Shown here piece by piece: positions 9,301 to 17,090 of a stretch of 64,000 nt of DNA (positions are counted from its first letter, which is position 1; every line of letters begins with the position of its first letter). Source of the DNA: Ahniella affigens (GTDB taxonomy: Bacteria; Pseudomonadota; Gammaproteobacteria; Xanthomonadales; Ahniellaceae); the NCBI RefSeq assembly GCF_003015185.1, contig NZ_CP027860.1:2976001-3040000 (forward strand), in the 5' to 3' direction. The notes below the pieces were generated by a model that saw only the letters and a program-made list of their open reading frames with translations, was not told where the DNA came from and searched no databases. The position numbers and the translations under genes are program-made.

Positions 9301-9994
9301 CACTGTCTACGCGCTCACGCTTACTTCCCCGATTGCCAGCAAAGCAGATCTGGCAAGTCGCAAATTGGCCATCCAGTCAAACGTCGAGACCAAGTGGGCC
9401 CCTATCCGACAGACCGCGCCGCTGGTTCGGTTGGCTGTCAATGAGGCGGCCGCGAACAGCCATTTCTATTTGTATCTGCGCGTCGATCTGCCCATTTTCA
9501 CCTGCAAGGGCAAGCTCTCGCATTTGTCCTCAGCAGAGCTCAGCTTGTGCTTCCAGCAATTACAGCAGTGCGCTGATGCGTTCGAGTCGGCGTTGTTTGC
9601 GGATGATCGTGATCTCGGCCTGGCAGCGCTTCCAGTTCAGCCGTTCTTGCAGAAACCAGCCGTTGGATCAGTCGCCCCCGGGGACAGAACCTCAATTGCA
9701 CCACTTGGACCCTTGTGGACAAGATTGTCATCGGTATCGGACGGCGTTGTTCAGATGGTGGCTTCAGCTAACCTCGCGACATTAAGGCAACGATTCTTGG
9801 ACGAAGACGTGCCCGCGGATTCCTTTGCGGCAGTATTGGCACTGAATCACGAACTGCCGTTCCTAGACTTTTGGCCCGATTCAGGGGGACAGGTTCAAGT
9901 CTGTGCCAGCTATCCTTCTGCCGACATGCAGGCCGACGAACAACATCTGTTGGAGCGCTGGCTTGACTATGTGCTCAGCGATTGCCGCAGCTAG
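6353..9994 (+). CDS. SNF2/RapA-like superfamily 2 helicase
   Basis: This 1213-aa ATPase should translocate on DNA or remodel nucleoprotein. Motif I reads DEVGMGKT (62-69), motif II DEAH (203-206) and motif III TATPS (240-244). The second RecA lobe carries FQEGVNLH and then QRVGRVDR at about residues 801-808. The ADEVGMGKT form is typical of RapA/SNF2-like proteins. A long insertion separates the lobes and contains a strongly acidic stretch near 495-513. About 400 residues follow motif VI without a domain I can name. I use ATG 6353, preceded by GAAAGGAG; the ATG at 6284 lies inside the previous gene. It overlaps the PLD-like gene by 14 bp, so the three genes form one transcription unit. Confidence 0.92.
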   Translation: MPVTEWGTLDPKRVGGWINFRRDQPDWQYASDGAASMASRQAEGVAYLWNLLAQQGVALLADEVGMGKTFQALGVAALLWKMKPDARVLVMAPNRDICAHWRREFQAFVEFHYRPVDHCVKNGVDGGPVPAVHTLTRLEDLVAAVEQGAGHLYLTTIHSLSGLVPDGQKGQDSAAVARNNAQALHQRIKAALGPDGFDLIIIDEAHYFRNRSGGSQRVAAAEAWFGSAASRLSQKTLLLTATPSHSRLEDIHSIVSYFRTPDPETAKTPMALMKAFGLRRLRRMQGNAGHFSKHQYRTEQGMPCDFDQRPESELFFALYQKMLVTRLKITRESKSLLYGFLEGFESVGCAPIEQDGASDPEASAKADTEFDFDKAGDTDLLNYLTGKYSAAFGHLPDHPKYGQLVARCVPTDLFTAPKDLFDDKHLVFVRRIPSVRELTQRINSAYDDLLAARIYRAFGLTEDSPLVKNWRDGKPKWSRSGFDELVRQCEVGGSEPEDDDSQDDAQDAVEDADAYLGSTIADLFVVKKGRGNRNDAIKVSQRFKRATSAFAMFLEPALDYKNKPYEKFYEYKENGRARADFVTSAKDQRFNILKPLANTKRKSNRNYEAANYDAPVRTVWALVYPELSPDQRKKLDSWADDRKDIAENFANYLKSGFLFASPVMVELYAWYKEFSRDNQEGGVQQRYLAFWAFAEQRIKTSLLLAYFKAALDTFEILCEKIVDHPLGAWEKEWTVLTSLQSPAWYASGQSKNRQRLILGFNSPFYPNVLVATSVFQEGVNLHVQCRKVHHYGIAGSPGANEQRVGRVDRLFGRVNELLKQQGKAELQIAYPFLQGSVDEDQVASFIARKYDVEERMDSCKPLHFDNTVELTREDWSRFLRTPDRVTLSEDPYPAQFDPPNSDGLSYEPIVAHDNDEIDAHVAALFEGIVNSAVGTLHKVEKNLHNPNARFLIDSVLTRDGGQRTQPILVEQHFSAPFSALVSGTVYALTLTSPIASKADLASRKLAIQSNVETKWAPIRQTAPLVRLAVNEAAANSHFYLYLRVDLPIFTCKGKLSHLSSAELSLCFQQLQQCADAFESALFADDRDLGLAALPVQPFLQKPAVGSVAPGDRTSIAPLGPLWTRLSSVSDGVVQMVASANLATLRQRFLDEDVPADSFAAVLALNHELPFLDFWPDSGGQVQVCASYPSADMQADEQHLLERWLDYVLSDCRS

Positions 9995-10172
9995 TGTCGG
10001 ACAATGACGGTGTGCATTGTTTCCTGAGTACAGACTTTATCGGCACCATCGTTCGGCGACTTGGCCGCGGCCCCCTCAGCGCAGACACGTTCCGTGTGTG
10101 CCAGATGCGCTTGTTTGGTTAGATAGCAGTTAAAGTAACCGCAGTGACCGGCAAACAACTTGGACAGCGACC

Positions 10173-11063
10173 ATGCAGCCCTTCTCAATCAGTCTATTTG
10201 CAACCACCGGCGACCCGGAGGGCATTCGTCATGTCGACAAGTCGAACTGGTCTGGATTCGGCGTGGTGTTCACACGGGAGCTGTTCCAAGCATTGAAGGT
10301 CGAACCGGGATACGACCGGGCCGGGGTATACATTCTGGTCGGCAATGCGGCGGAAGAGACCATCTACATTGGCGAAGCGGACCCTATCGGCGATCGGCTC
10401 AAGAGTCATGTATCGAAAAAAGAGGGCTGGGTCTGGGGTGTGTACTTCTTTGATCAAAACCATAAGATTGGCAAAACGGAAGTGCAGTTCTTGGAGTCCG
10501 AGTTAGTCAGCCTGGCCAAGAGGCACGATCGAGCCATTTTGCTGAACAAGAATCAACCTACCGCCCCAACAATGGCGCCTGCGGCCAAGGCAACGGCACA
10601 GGCGTTTCTGGCCGACATGCTGTTGATCCTGCCGATGCTTGGTATCAATGCGTTCACGGCACCAAAACTTGCCGACCTGGATGATCAAGTACAGCCGGTT
10701 GGCTCAGATGCCGAAAAGTTCGACACCATCGTCGTGCCGGCGCGTGAAGAGGGCTTTCGGCAAGTGTTCTTGAATGAGCACTGCTGGTACGCCATCAGGA
10801 TCAACGCCAAACATATTGCGAAACTCAAATACATTGCCGCGTATCAAGTGGCGCCAGTTGGTGCAATCACGCATATTGCCGAGGTCAAGTCGATCAAGCC
10901 CTACAATGACACCGGCAAGTACTTGGTCGAGTTCAAAGCCCCAGCAACGCCAATTGTGCCGATTCCGCGATTGGAGACGAGCCATACCAACATGCAATCC
11001 TCGCGATATGCACTTCGGGACAAGCTCATGGCAGCGAAGAGTTTGGACGACGTTTGGGACTAG
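10173..11063 (+). CDS. GIY-YIG nuclease family protein
   Basis: This 296-aa protein has the GIY-YIG signature split as GVYIL (51-55) and IYIGE (64-68). R75 and H79 follow in the expected helix, and a candidate catalytic glutamate lies in the FLESELVSLA segment. The ~50 residues before the domain (PFSISLF, GDPEGIR, KSNWSGFG) match a group of GIY-YIG proteins with an N-terminal extension and a DUF4357-like C-terminus, as I recall them. It lies 178 bp after the helicase gene, so it may have its own promoter, but it sits inside the same REP-bounded block. A role as an additional nuclease of the system is inference; it could also be an independent gene. Confidence 0.85.
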   Translation: MQPFSISLFATTGDPEGIRHVDKSNWSGFGVVFTRELFQALKVEPGYDRAGVYILVGNAAEETIYIGEADPIGDRLKSHVSKKEGWVWGVYFFDQNHKIGKTEVQFLESELVSLAKRHDRAILLNKNQPTAPTMAPAAKATAQAFLADMLLILPMLGINAFTAPKLADLDDQVQPVGSDAEKFDTIVVPAREEGFRQVFLNEHCWYAIRINAKHIAKLKYIAAYQVAPVGAITHIAEVKSIKPYNDTGKYLVEFKAPATPIVPIPRLETSHTNMQSSRYALRDKLMAAKSLDDVWD

Positions 11064-11232
11064 ACTGCGATCCAGCGGCGTCGACTACCTTGCTGTCATG
11101 TGCCTAGTGCGTGTGTTAATGGTCGGAACCGTTGGCACCGGAACTAGTATGAGTTGGCGCCCAGGCTTTGCGACAAGAACGCCTGGCCCGCGGATCAAGT
11201 CCGGACTGACGACAATAGTCGCGGGGAGACCC

Positions 11233-11800
11233 GAGGTGCGGCTGGCGCCGTTGGCGGTTCAGTTGATCGACGCGGCGCTGATGGTGAGTCCACAGGTTTT
11301 CCTGGATCTCGGATCAAACCTGGTATCGCCAAAGTACGCGGGTGCATTGCTTGCGGCAGCGATGCGCCGATTATTGTCGTCACTCCGGCGAAGCAGGCTG
11401 TGTGAAGATGGTTGAAGGTTGCGGCGCTACTCCAACTCGTCATCCCGACGAAAGTCGGGACCCAGGGCAATCTGGCTGTGGTGCCGCAAGTATTCTGGGT
11501 CCCGACTTTCGTCGGGATGACGACAACAGCGTAAGTCGCCTTGCGATGACGTTAGGCGCCATGAACGCAGCCAAATGAGGTGTTCGGCAAGATTGCCCTG
11601 GATCCCGGAATCCGCTGCGCGGCTTCCAGGATGACGACAATAGAGATGCGGTGATTCGAGGTGCGGCTGGCGCCGGTCATCACTTTGTCGGCTGTGAAAG
11701 TTGTCCGGCAAGATTGCCCTGGATCCCGGAATCCGCTGCGCGGCTTCCAGGATGACGACAATAGTGATGCGGTGATTCGAGATGCGGCTGGCGCCGGTCA
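11233..11800 (+). repeat. Left copy of a ~570-bp duplication
   Basis: This segment is closely matched by 12021-12588 at a constant offset of 788 bp. It includes the non-REP linker around 11530-11590 (AGTCGCCTTGCGATGACGTT and onward). It is a segmental duplication within the array. Confidence 0.8.
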
Positions 11801-12020
11801 TCACTTTGTCGGCTGTAAAAGGTGTTCGGCAAGATTGCCCTGGATCCCGGAACCCGCTGCGCGGCTTGCAGGATGACGACAATAGAGATGCGGTGATTCG
11901 AGGTGCGGCTGGCGCCGGCCATGACTTCGTTAGCTGCGAAAGCTGTCCGGCAAGATTGCCCTGGATCCCGGAACCCGCTGCGCGGCTTCCAGGATGACGA
12001 CAATAGAGATGCGGTGATTC

Positions 12021-12588
12021 GAGGTGCGGCTGGCGCCGTGGGTGGATCGGTCGATCGACGTGGTGTTGATGGCGGGTCCATAAGAATGCCTGGACCTCGG
12101 ATCAAGTCTGGTGTCAACAAAGTACGCTTTTGCATTGCTTGCGGCGGCGACGCGCCGGCTATTGTCGTCACTCCGGCGAAGCAGGCTGTGTGAAGACGGT
12201 TGAAGGTTGCGGCGCTACTCCAACTCGTCATCCCAACGAAAGTCGGGACCCAGGGCAATCTGGCCGCGGTGCCGCAAGTATTCTGGGTCCCGACTTTCGT
12301 CGGGATGACGACAACAGCCTAAGTCGCCTTGCGATGACGTTAGGCGCCATGAACGCAGCTAAATGAGGTGTTCGGCAAGATTGCCCTGGATCCCGGAATC
12401 CGCTGCGCGGCTTCCAGGATGACGACAATAGAGATGCGGTGATTCGAGGTGCGGCTGGCGCCGGTCATCACTTTGTCGGCTGTAAAAGGGGTTCGGCAAG
12501 ATTGCCCTGGATCCCGGAACCCGCTGCGCGGCTTCCAGGATGACGACAATAGTGATGCGGTGATTCGAGGTGCGGCAGGCGCCGGCCA
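12021..12588 (+). repeat. Right copy of a ~570-bp duplication
   Basis: Second copy of 11233-11800, offset 788 bp, with scattered substitutions. For example, CCCGACGAAAGTCGGG on the left reads CCCAACGAAAGTCGGG here, which weakens one hairpin. Confidence 0.8.
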
Positions 12589-12711
12589 TGACTTCGTTAG
12601 CTGCGAAAGCTGTCCGGCAAGATTGCCCTGTATCCCGGAATCCGCTGTGCGGCCTCCAGGATGACGACAATAGTGATGCGGTGATCCGAGGCGCGGCTGG
12701 CGCCGTGGTGT

Positions 12712-12990
12712 TCAAGGCGGTGACTCGTCTTGCAATACTTCTTCAAGCGACTCGATCGACGGTTCACCGATATACGCCACGCCAACGTGCACCACCTCCA
12801 ACGCCACACACCGCCGCAATGCGCTGTGCTTTGCTAAGTCCGCATCGGTCTGGCACAGATACACCGAGCGTTCGCAGGTAGCGCAGAATCGGATGGAATC
12901 GTCACCCTGCACCGGTTCCAACTTCTCCCAGCGGGCGTGGCAGCGCATGGCGAGTGGGCAATGGTGAATGCTCCAGGACATCTTGGTCAT
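12712..12990 (-). CDS. Small cysteine-rich protein, zinc-ribbon-like
   Basis: The product is 92 aa. It has an N-terminal C-x5-C pair (CPLAMRC) and a C-x2-C pair in RFCATC followed by a further cysteine in VYLC. The arrangement suggests metal binding. The ATG at 12990 overlaps the Hsp70 stop by four bases (ATGA), so it is translated with Hsp70 and probably works with it. A longer upstream extension of the frame is antisense-like arginine-rich junk inside the Hsp70 gene, and I excluded it. I do not know a named family. Confidence 0.75.
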   Translation of the reverse strand: MTKMSWSIHHCPLAMRCHARWEKLEPVQGDDSIRFCATCERSVYLCQTDADLAKHSALRRCVALEVVHVGVAYIGEPSIESLEEVLQDESPP

Positions 12991-15344
12991 GCGGCGGCCC
13001 TCGTTTCGTGGTGGCCATCGTCGCGTTCGGGTAGAACGGCGCCTTGTAGGGCGCTGTCCTCTTCTGCTTCGGCCTGCGCGGTGCTGGCATCGCGAAATTT
13101 TTGGGCGAGCTCGGGGTGGCCGAGCGATTGGGCGCATCGGGACAGCCAGCCCAAGCTCCACTGGGATTGCTTGCTCGGGTCGGCGACGCGGCTGATCGCA
13201 TCTTGGTGGATCAAGCGGGCCTTGGTTGGCTCGCCGAGTGCGGCAACAATGTCGCCTTTGAGGACCAGATATGCGGGCTGGTTATTGCGCTCAAGCGTCT
13301 GCTCGATGATCTCCAGTGCTTCTTGATGGCGTTTGCTCTTGTGCAGGAACAACGCCAGGTTGAAACCGGCCATGGGCGACTCGGCGGCCTGGCGGTAAAC
13401 GGATTCGGCGCGATCACGATCGCCGAGTTCTTCGAGATAAATCGCGCGCAGGTTGAGCAGATTGAACGTGGGGCCATCGTGCTGCACGGCGCAGGAGATG
13501 TAATGCAGCGCGCGCTCGAGATGGCCAATGCGGGCGGCATCGCGCGCCATCTGCTCAAACGCTTTGCCGAGCTGATGGTCTGGAATCAGACTGCAGCGGA
13601 TCATCTCCTCCGATTCGAGCAAGCGGCAACGCGCCACTTGGCCTTGATCTGTGTGCGTGAGCGGCGCGTCGAAGCGCTGTTCGAACTCAGGGTCGCCGTC
13701 GGCATCGGCGAGGCGGCGCAAGCGGAGCGTCAGGCATTGGTTCTCATCGAGTAGCCACGCCACCGCGAGTGGCTCACCTTGCGTAACGGGTGCCTCGAGT
13801 TGCCAGATCGAACGGCCCACCACGCGTCCGCCGTCGGCGATCACTTCAATCGCGAGATCCACCGGCCGGTCGGCAACGGTCGCGGGCGCGTACACCACAA
13901 TCGGCGCGTTGGACGCCGCGGGCAACATGGCGCCGGCCTTGGCCAACGGCACCAAGCCTTGTCGGGTGCGTAAACTGAGGTCAGCGCTGGAGGCCGGTGC
14001 GATCAGGGGTTTATCGGTCGCGGCGATCGCGAGCGCCTGTAACGCGGCGCCACGCGCGATGGCGCCTTGTACATCGCGATCGTCGCCGAGTTCGACCAGT
14101 TCGGCCTCAGCGAAATACTGCTGCAAGGCGTCTTGCACCTGCGGGATGCGGCTGCTGGAGCCCGCAAGCAACACGAGATCGATCGCATCAGGTTGCAAAC
14201 CGGCACGCGCGAGTACTTGGTGAATCGGCCGGAACACCGAGTCGCGCTCGACAAACTCGTCCGAAACGGATTTGTCCGGGTGCGGGTTGAGGAAGGGGCG
14301 CAGCAGCTTTTCGAACGTCGCTTGATCCAGGCACGCGTCGCTCAAAAAGAGTTCGCGCTGGTTCCATTCGATGCAGTGATCGCCCGCCGAGACCACCGCC
14401 ACGGCACTGGTGTCGTCCCCTGCTTCGCGCTGCGCTCGCAGGCGCTGGCAGAGCGCCCGCTTCAGTTGTTCGGCGACGGGCAACAACACGGGCTCGAAGC
14501 GGCGGCGCTTGTCGGCGAAGGTCACGGCGGTGCGCTCAAGCTTATAGCGCTCCAACAACGTGGGGATCAGGTGGCCATGCACAATCGCGCGGTCGATGTC
14601 GCCCCCGCCAATCCGGTGATAACGGCTGGTCGCCAGCAGTCGCGGCGCGAGTGCTGCGGTGGCCGATGCTTGCAGCGTGAACAAGGCCACGTCACAGGTG
14701 CCGCCGCCGAAGTCGAACACGAGCCAGGTGGCGCCGGCTTTCAGGTGATCGCCAGCGGCTTCTGGATGTCGGTGGAGCAAGTCGAGCACGGCCGCATACG
14801 GCTCGTCCAGCAAGCGCACGTCCTGATACACGTCGAACAGCAGCGACGCAGCGTCCAGCGTGGCGGTGCGCTGTGCGCCATGAAACGACGCCGGCACGGT
14901 GATGACCATTGGATTGGCGATGGGCCCGGCATTGAGCCCGGAGGCTTCGAACAAGTATTGGATGATGTGCGCGGCAATCTCGGTGGCCGATTGAAAGCCC
15001 TGCGGCGCCCGCGCATACGTGTGGCGCAGGCCAATCTCGTTCTTGGTCTCGGTGAACGAGCCCCGGTGCTGGATGTATCGCGGTGTGCGCGCCAATCGTT
15101 TGGCGGCGTGACCCACAATCGCTTCGCCGTCGGTCACGGCCACCACCGAGGGCACCGCGATTTGGCCCTCCGGCTGCCCGGGCTCGTCGATGGTTTGGCA
15201 GTCGCAGACGATCTCGCCGTCCTCAAAGCGCGCGACCGCAATGCAGCTCTTGGTCGTGCCGAGATCAATGCCCACCGCGAGCCCGTCGAACGCCTCCTCC
15301 GCCAATGCCGTCCGCAGGTCGTCGAACACCGTGTTAGCCGTCAT
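12987..15344 (-). CDS. Hsp70 family protein (DnaK-like ATPase with TPR-like tail)
   Basis: This 785-aa protein has an actin-fold ATPase domain with phosphate 1 motif GIDLGTTKS (25-33), phosphate 2 motif FDFGGGTCD, and adenosine motif LLAGSSSRIP. The region after ~500 is a beta-rich substrate-binding-like part. Instead of the DnaK lid it ends in helical repeats (ALHYISCAVQ, ESVYRQAAES, ALEIIEQTLE) that resemble TPRs. It is thus a divergent Hsp70, not housekeeping DnaK. ATG 15344 has GAGGAG upstream; the TTG at 15359 would place that site inside the gene. It is co-translated with the small cysteine-rich gene downstream. Confidence 0.93.
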   Translation of the reverse strand: MTANTVFDDLRTALAEEAFDGLAVGIDLGTTKSCIAVARFEDGEIVCDCQTIDEPGQPEGQIAVPSVVAVTDGEAIVGHAAKRLARTPRYIQHRGSFTETKNEIGLRHTYARAPQGFQSATEIAAHIIQYLFEASGLNAGPIANPMVITVPASFHGAQRTATLDAASLLFDVYQDVRLLDEPYAAVLDLLHRHPEAAGDHLKAGATWLVFDFGGGTCDVALFTLQASATAALAPRLLATSRYHRIGGGDIDRAIVHGHLIPTLLERYKLERTAVTFADKRRRFEPVLLPVAEQLKRALCQRLRAQREAGDDTSAVAVVSAGDHCIEWNQRELFLSDACLDQATFEKLLRPFLNPHPDKSVSDEFVERDSVFRPIHQVLARAGLQPDAIDLVLLAGSSSRIPQVQDALQQYFAEAELVELGDDRDVQGAIARGAALQALAIAATDKPLIAPASSADLSLRTRQGLVPLAKAGAMLPAASNAPIVVYAPATVADRPVDLAIEVIADGGRVVGRSIWQLEAPVTQGEPLAVAWLLDENQCLTLRLRRLADADGDPEFEQRFDAPLTHTDQGQVARCRLLESEEMIRCSLIPDHQLGKAFEQMARDAARIGHLERALHYISCAVQHDGPTFNLLNLRAIYLEELGDRDRAESVYRQAAESPMAGFNLALFLHKSKRHQEALEIIEQTLERNNQPAYLVLKGDIVAALGEPTKARLIHQDAISRVADPSKQSQWSLGWLSRCAQSLGHPELAQKFRDASTAQAEAEEDSALQGAVLPERDDGHHETRAAA

Positions 15345-15484
15345 CACATGTCTCCTCAACCGGGTCGGTTCAGCTCAATCTAAGGCTGAAGCAACGACGT
15401 CTCAGCGGTTGAGACGGAAAGCAAGATGATGGCGGAGGTTTGCCAAGCGATTGGCACGACGAGCGCGACGTTCGCGACGAGTGG

Positions 15485-15597
15485 TGCGTGTCCGGACTCG
15501 ATGCCTAAAATCAGGCATTGACTTGCGCAATCATGGGCGCGCCACGCATGGTCCGCCTCGCCTTTGAACCCGTCCCGAGGCTCCCTTGTGGACAAAA
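15485..15597 (+). repeat. Degenerate copy of the multi-hairpin element
   Basis: The stretch GTCCGGACTCGATGCC, then GGGCGCGCCACGCATGGTCCGCC, then GCCTTTGAACCCGTCCCGAGGCTCC aligns with the right two thirds of the element at 16013-16166. Several stems are broken. It lies between the divergent Hsp70 and cupredoxin genes. Confidence 0.65.
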
Positions 15598-15643
15598 TGC
15601 CCCCGCGCCATAATGTGAACGATTCGTAATGACGGGACTTTTG

Positions 15644-15982
15644 ATGCGTACTTTTGGATTTTTTCCCGTTGCGGGACTGAGCCTCGGTTTGCTTACTGCT
15701 TTGCCGCTTCACGCCGAGCCGCCCGCCTTTGAGCTGCGCATCAAGGACCACCAATTCACACCGAGCGAGCTCAAGATTCCTGCCGGCGTGAAAGTGCGTT
15801 TGGTTGTCCACAATGATGACCCGACTCCGGAAGAGTTCGAGAGCCACGCGCTCAATCGCGAAAAGGTGATTCCGGGCGGCAGCAAGGCAGTGATCTTTAT
15901 CGGGCCTTTGAAATCCGGGCGCTATCCCTTCGTCGGTGAGATTCATGAAGCCAGCGCGCAAGGCGTGCTGATGGTCGAGTGA
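15644..15982 (+). CDS. Periplasmic cupredoxin-like protein
   Basis: The protein is about 112 aa. It starts with a signal peptide (FFPVAGLSLGLLTALPLHA) and then a cupredoxin fold of the EfeO/plastocyanin-like type: IKDHQFTPSELKIPAG, LVVHNDDPTPEEFES, and VGEIHEASAQGVLMV at the end. In this family the C-terminal segment often carries copper or iron ligands; here H is present in GEIHE, but the usual Met/Cys set is not complete. ATG 15644 and ATG 15629 are both possible; the first gives the more normal signal peptide. The next gene is a secreted beta-rich protein. Neighbouring iron-permease genes, common beside such cupredoxins, are absent. Confidence 0.82.
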   Translation: MRTFGFFPVAGLSLGLLTALPLHAEPPAFELRIKDHQFTPSELKIPAGVKVRLVVHNDDPTPEEFESHALNREKVIPGGSKAVIFIGPLKSGRYPFVGEIHEASAQGVLMVE

Positions 15983-16012
15983 TTCAGCAAGCCTCGCTGC
16001 CCCGTATGTTTA

Positions 16013-16166
16013 GGGAGGGTCTGAATAAGTCCATCCTGGACTTTCAGACTCACAATGAGTCCGGCACATGTCCGGACTCATTGCACCAGAATCAAGCACT
16101 TGCGTGCTCGATTCTGGGCGGGCCATCCATGGCCCGCATCGCCTCTGAACCTGTTCAGAGGCTCCT
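16013..16166 (+). repeat. Multi-hairpin element, complete copy
   Basis: Five hairpins stand in a row: 16019-16049 (GTCTGA/TCAGAC), 16053-16083 (CAATGAGTCCGG/CCGGACTCATTG), 16086-16117 (CCAGAATC/GATTCTGG), 16118-16137 (GCGGGCCA/TGGCCCGC) and 16141-16162 (GCCTCTGAAC/GTTCAGAGGC). The ends GGGAGGGTCTGAA and TTCAGAGGCTCC are imperfect inverted repeats. Other copies lie at 32589-32997 (three units), 37470-37561 (inverted, deleted), 23294-23429 and 15485-15597 (diverged). No coding sequence lies in it. Confidence 0.88.
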
Positions 16167-16349
16167 TAGCAGTTTGATCTGGTCTTTCGAGAGGTGCTGA
16201 AAGCGGCGTCTATCATCGGCACTGTTGCCGCCGTCACGCGCAGCGTCGCAAACACTGCACCCTTTGATCGGCTGTCAGGCCCGCCCCTTGGGCGTGCAAA
16301 TTCTGGCCGATACCATCATCGCGCTTTCTCTTTTCTTAGGAATGAACAC

Positions 16350-17090
16350 ATGGGGATCCCCCTGCAAAACCGCCGCGCGACCCTGATCGCCAGCGCACTC
16401 CTGATGACCTTGGTTGCCTCCGTCGCTTCGGCCGGCCCCTCGGACAAGATCTATCACCCGTCCGTCGAACGTGGCGAGAAGGAAATCGAGTTTCGCGGCA
16501 CTTGGTTGGACGAGGGCGACGTGTACGAGCGTAAGTTCATTCTCGACTTGGCGTATACGCCGACCGATCGCTGGAAGACCGAGTTGGTGCTGGAGTACGA
16601 AGGCGACTCTGGCGCAGGGGGCGAGTTGGAGGCGTTCGAGTGGGAGAACATCTTCGTGTTCGGCGAACCCGGTCAATATGCGGTCGACTTTGGCTTACTC
16701 GCCGAGTATGAACACAAGTTCGAAGACGGCGACGACGAAATCAAGATCGGCCCGCTGCTGCAAAAGGAATTCAGCGCCCTGATTGCCACGGTCAACTTGC
16801 AGTTGCAGCGCGAGCTGGGCTCGGGCCACGACACCGAGCTCGTTTACGGCTGGGAAACCCGCTGGCGCGGTCGCGAGGCCCTGGAGTTTGGTCTGCAGGG
16901 CTTTGGTGACCTGGGCGCGCTTGATCACCTGGGCGATGTCGACGAGCACCGCCTTGGCCCGGCCCTGTTTGGTCAGCAAAAGCTCGCCAATGGCGACAAA
17001 CTCAATTGGAATGCTGCGGTACTTGGCAGTGTTGGCAGTGACGGCCCCGATAGCCAGGCTCGCTTTCAAGTGGAGTATGAGATTTACTGA
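16350..17090 (+). CDS. Secreted beta-rich protein, possible outer-membrane barrel
   Basis: The 246-aa product has a signal peptide ending ASVASAGP. The mature part alternates short strands with turns and aromatic ends (KFILDLAYTPTDRWKTELVLEY, QYAVDFGLLAEYEHKF, LEFGLQGFGDLG) and ends in EIY, consistent with an outer-membrane beta-barrel. I do not recognise a named family. ATG 16350 with AGGA upstream is preferred. The frame extends upstream to 16194, but that part is not protein-like. It lies 183 bp after the multi-hairpin element. Confidence 0.75.
   Translation: MGIPLQNRRATLIASALLMTLVASVASAGPSDKIYHPSVERGEKEIEFRGTWLDEGDVYERKFILDLAYTPTDRWKTELVLEYEGDSGAGGELEAFEWENIFVFGEPGQYAVDFGLLAEYEHKFEDGDDEIKIGPLLQKEFSALIATVNLQLQRELGSGHDTELVYGWETRWRGREALEFGLQGFGDLGALDHLGDVDEHRLGPALFGQQKLANGDKLNWNAAVLGSVGSDGPDSQARFQVEYEIY

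Larger units (their letters stand above)
11176..12673 (+). repeat. REP array B, 121-bp tandem units with opposed copies
   Basis: GATTGCCC starts at 11591, 11712, 11833 and 11954, and again at 12379, 12500 and 12621, always 121 bp apart. Between the two runs are divergent units. One is an inward-facing pair (11441-11526 and 12229-12314) built on CCCGAC/GTCGGG hairpins. Another motif reads GTCACTCCGGCGAAGCAGGCTGTGTGAAG (11389 and 12168). This array fills the 1.6 kb between the GIY-YIG gene and the Hsp70 operon; no gene is seen in it. Confidence 0.9.

Noticed and set aside
3050-11063. Calling the locus DISARM
   Set aside because: A PLD protein and an SNF2-type helicase fit in part, but no DrmB (DUF1998) or methyltransferase gene is present and the first gene does not match.
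1941-12673. CRISPR-like regular spacing of repeats
   Set aside because: Units are 111-127 bp with hairpin cores of ~52 bp and conserved linkers, not unique spacers, and no cas genes are present.
11427-12715. Open frames of 60-190 aa in REP array B
   Set aside because: Same reason as in array A: repeated translation of the REP unit.
14067-15383. 438-aa open frame opposite the Hsp70 gene
   Set aside because: Antisense shadow of a gene with clear ATPase motifs.
16013-16166. Rho-independent terminator for the cupredoxin gene
   Set aside because: The hairpins belong to a dispersed element found in other contexts and lack a T run; termination may be a side effect only.
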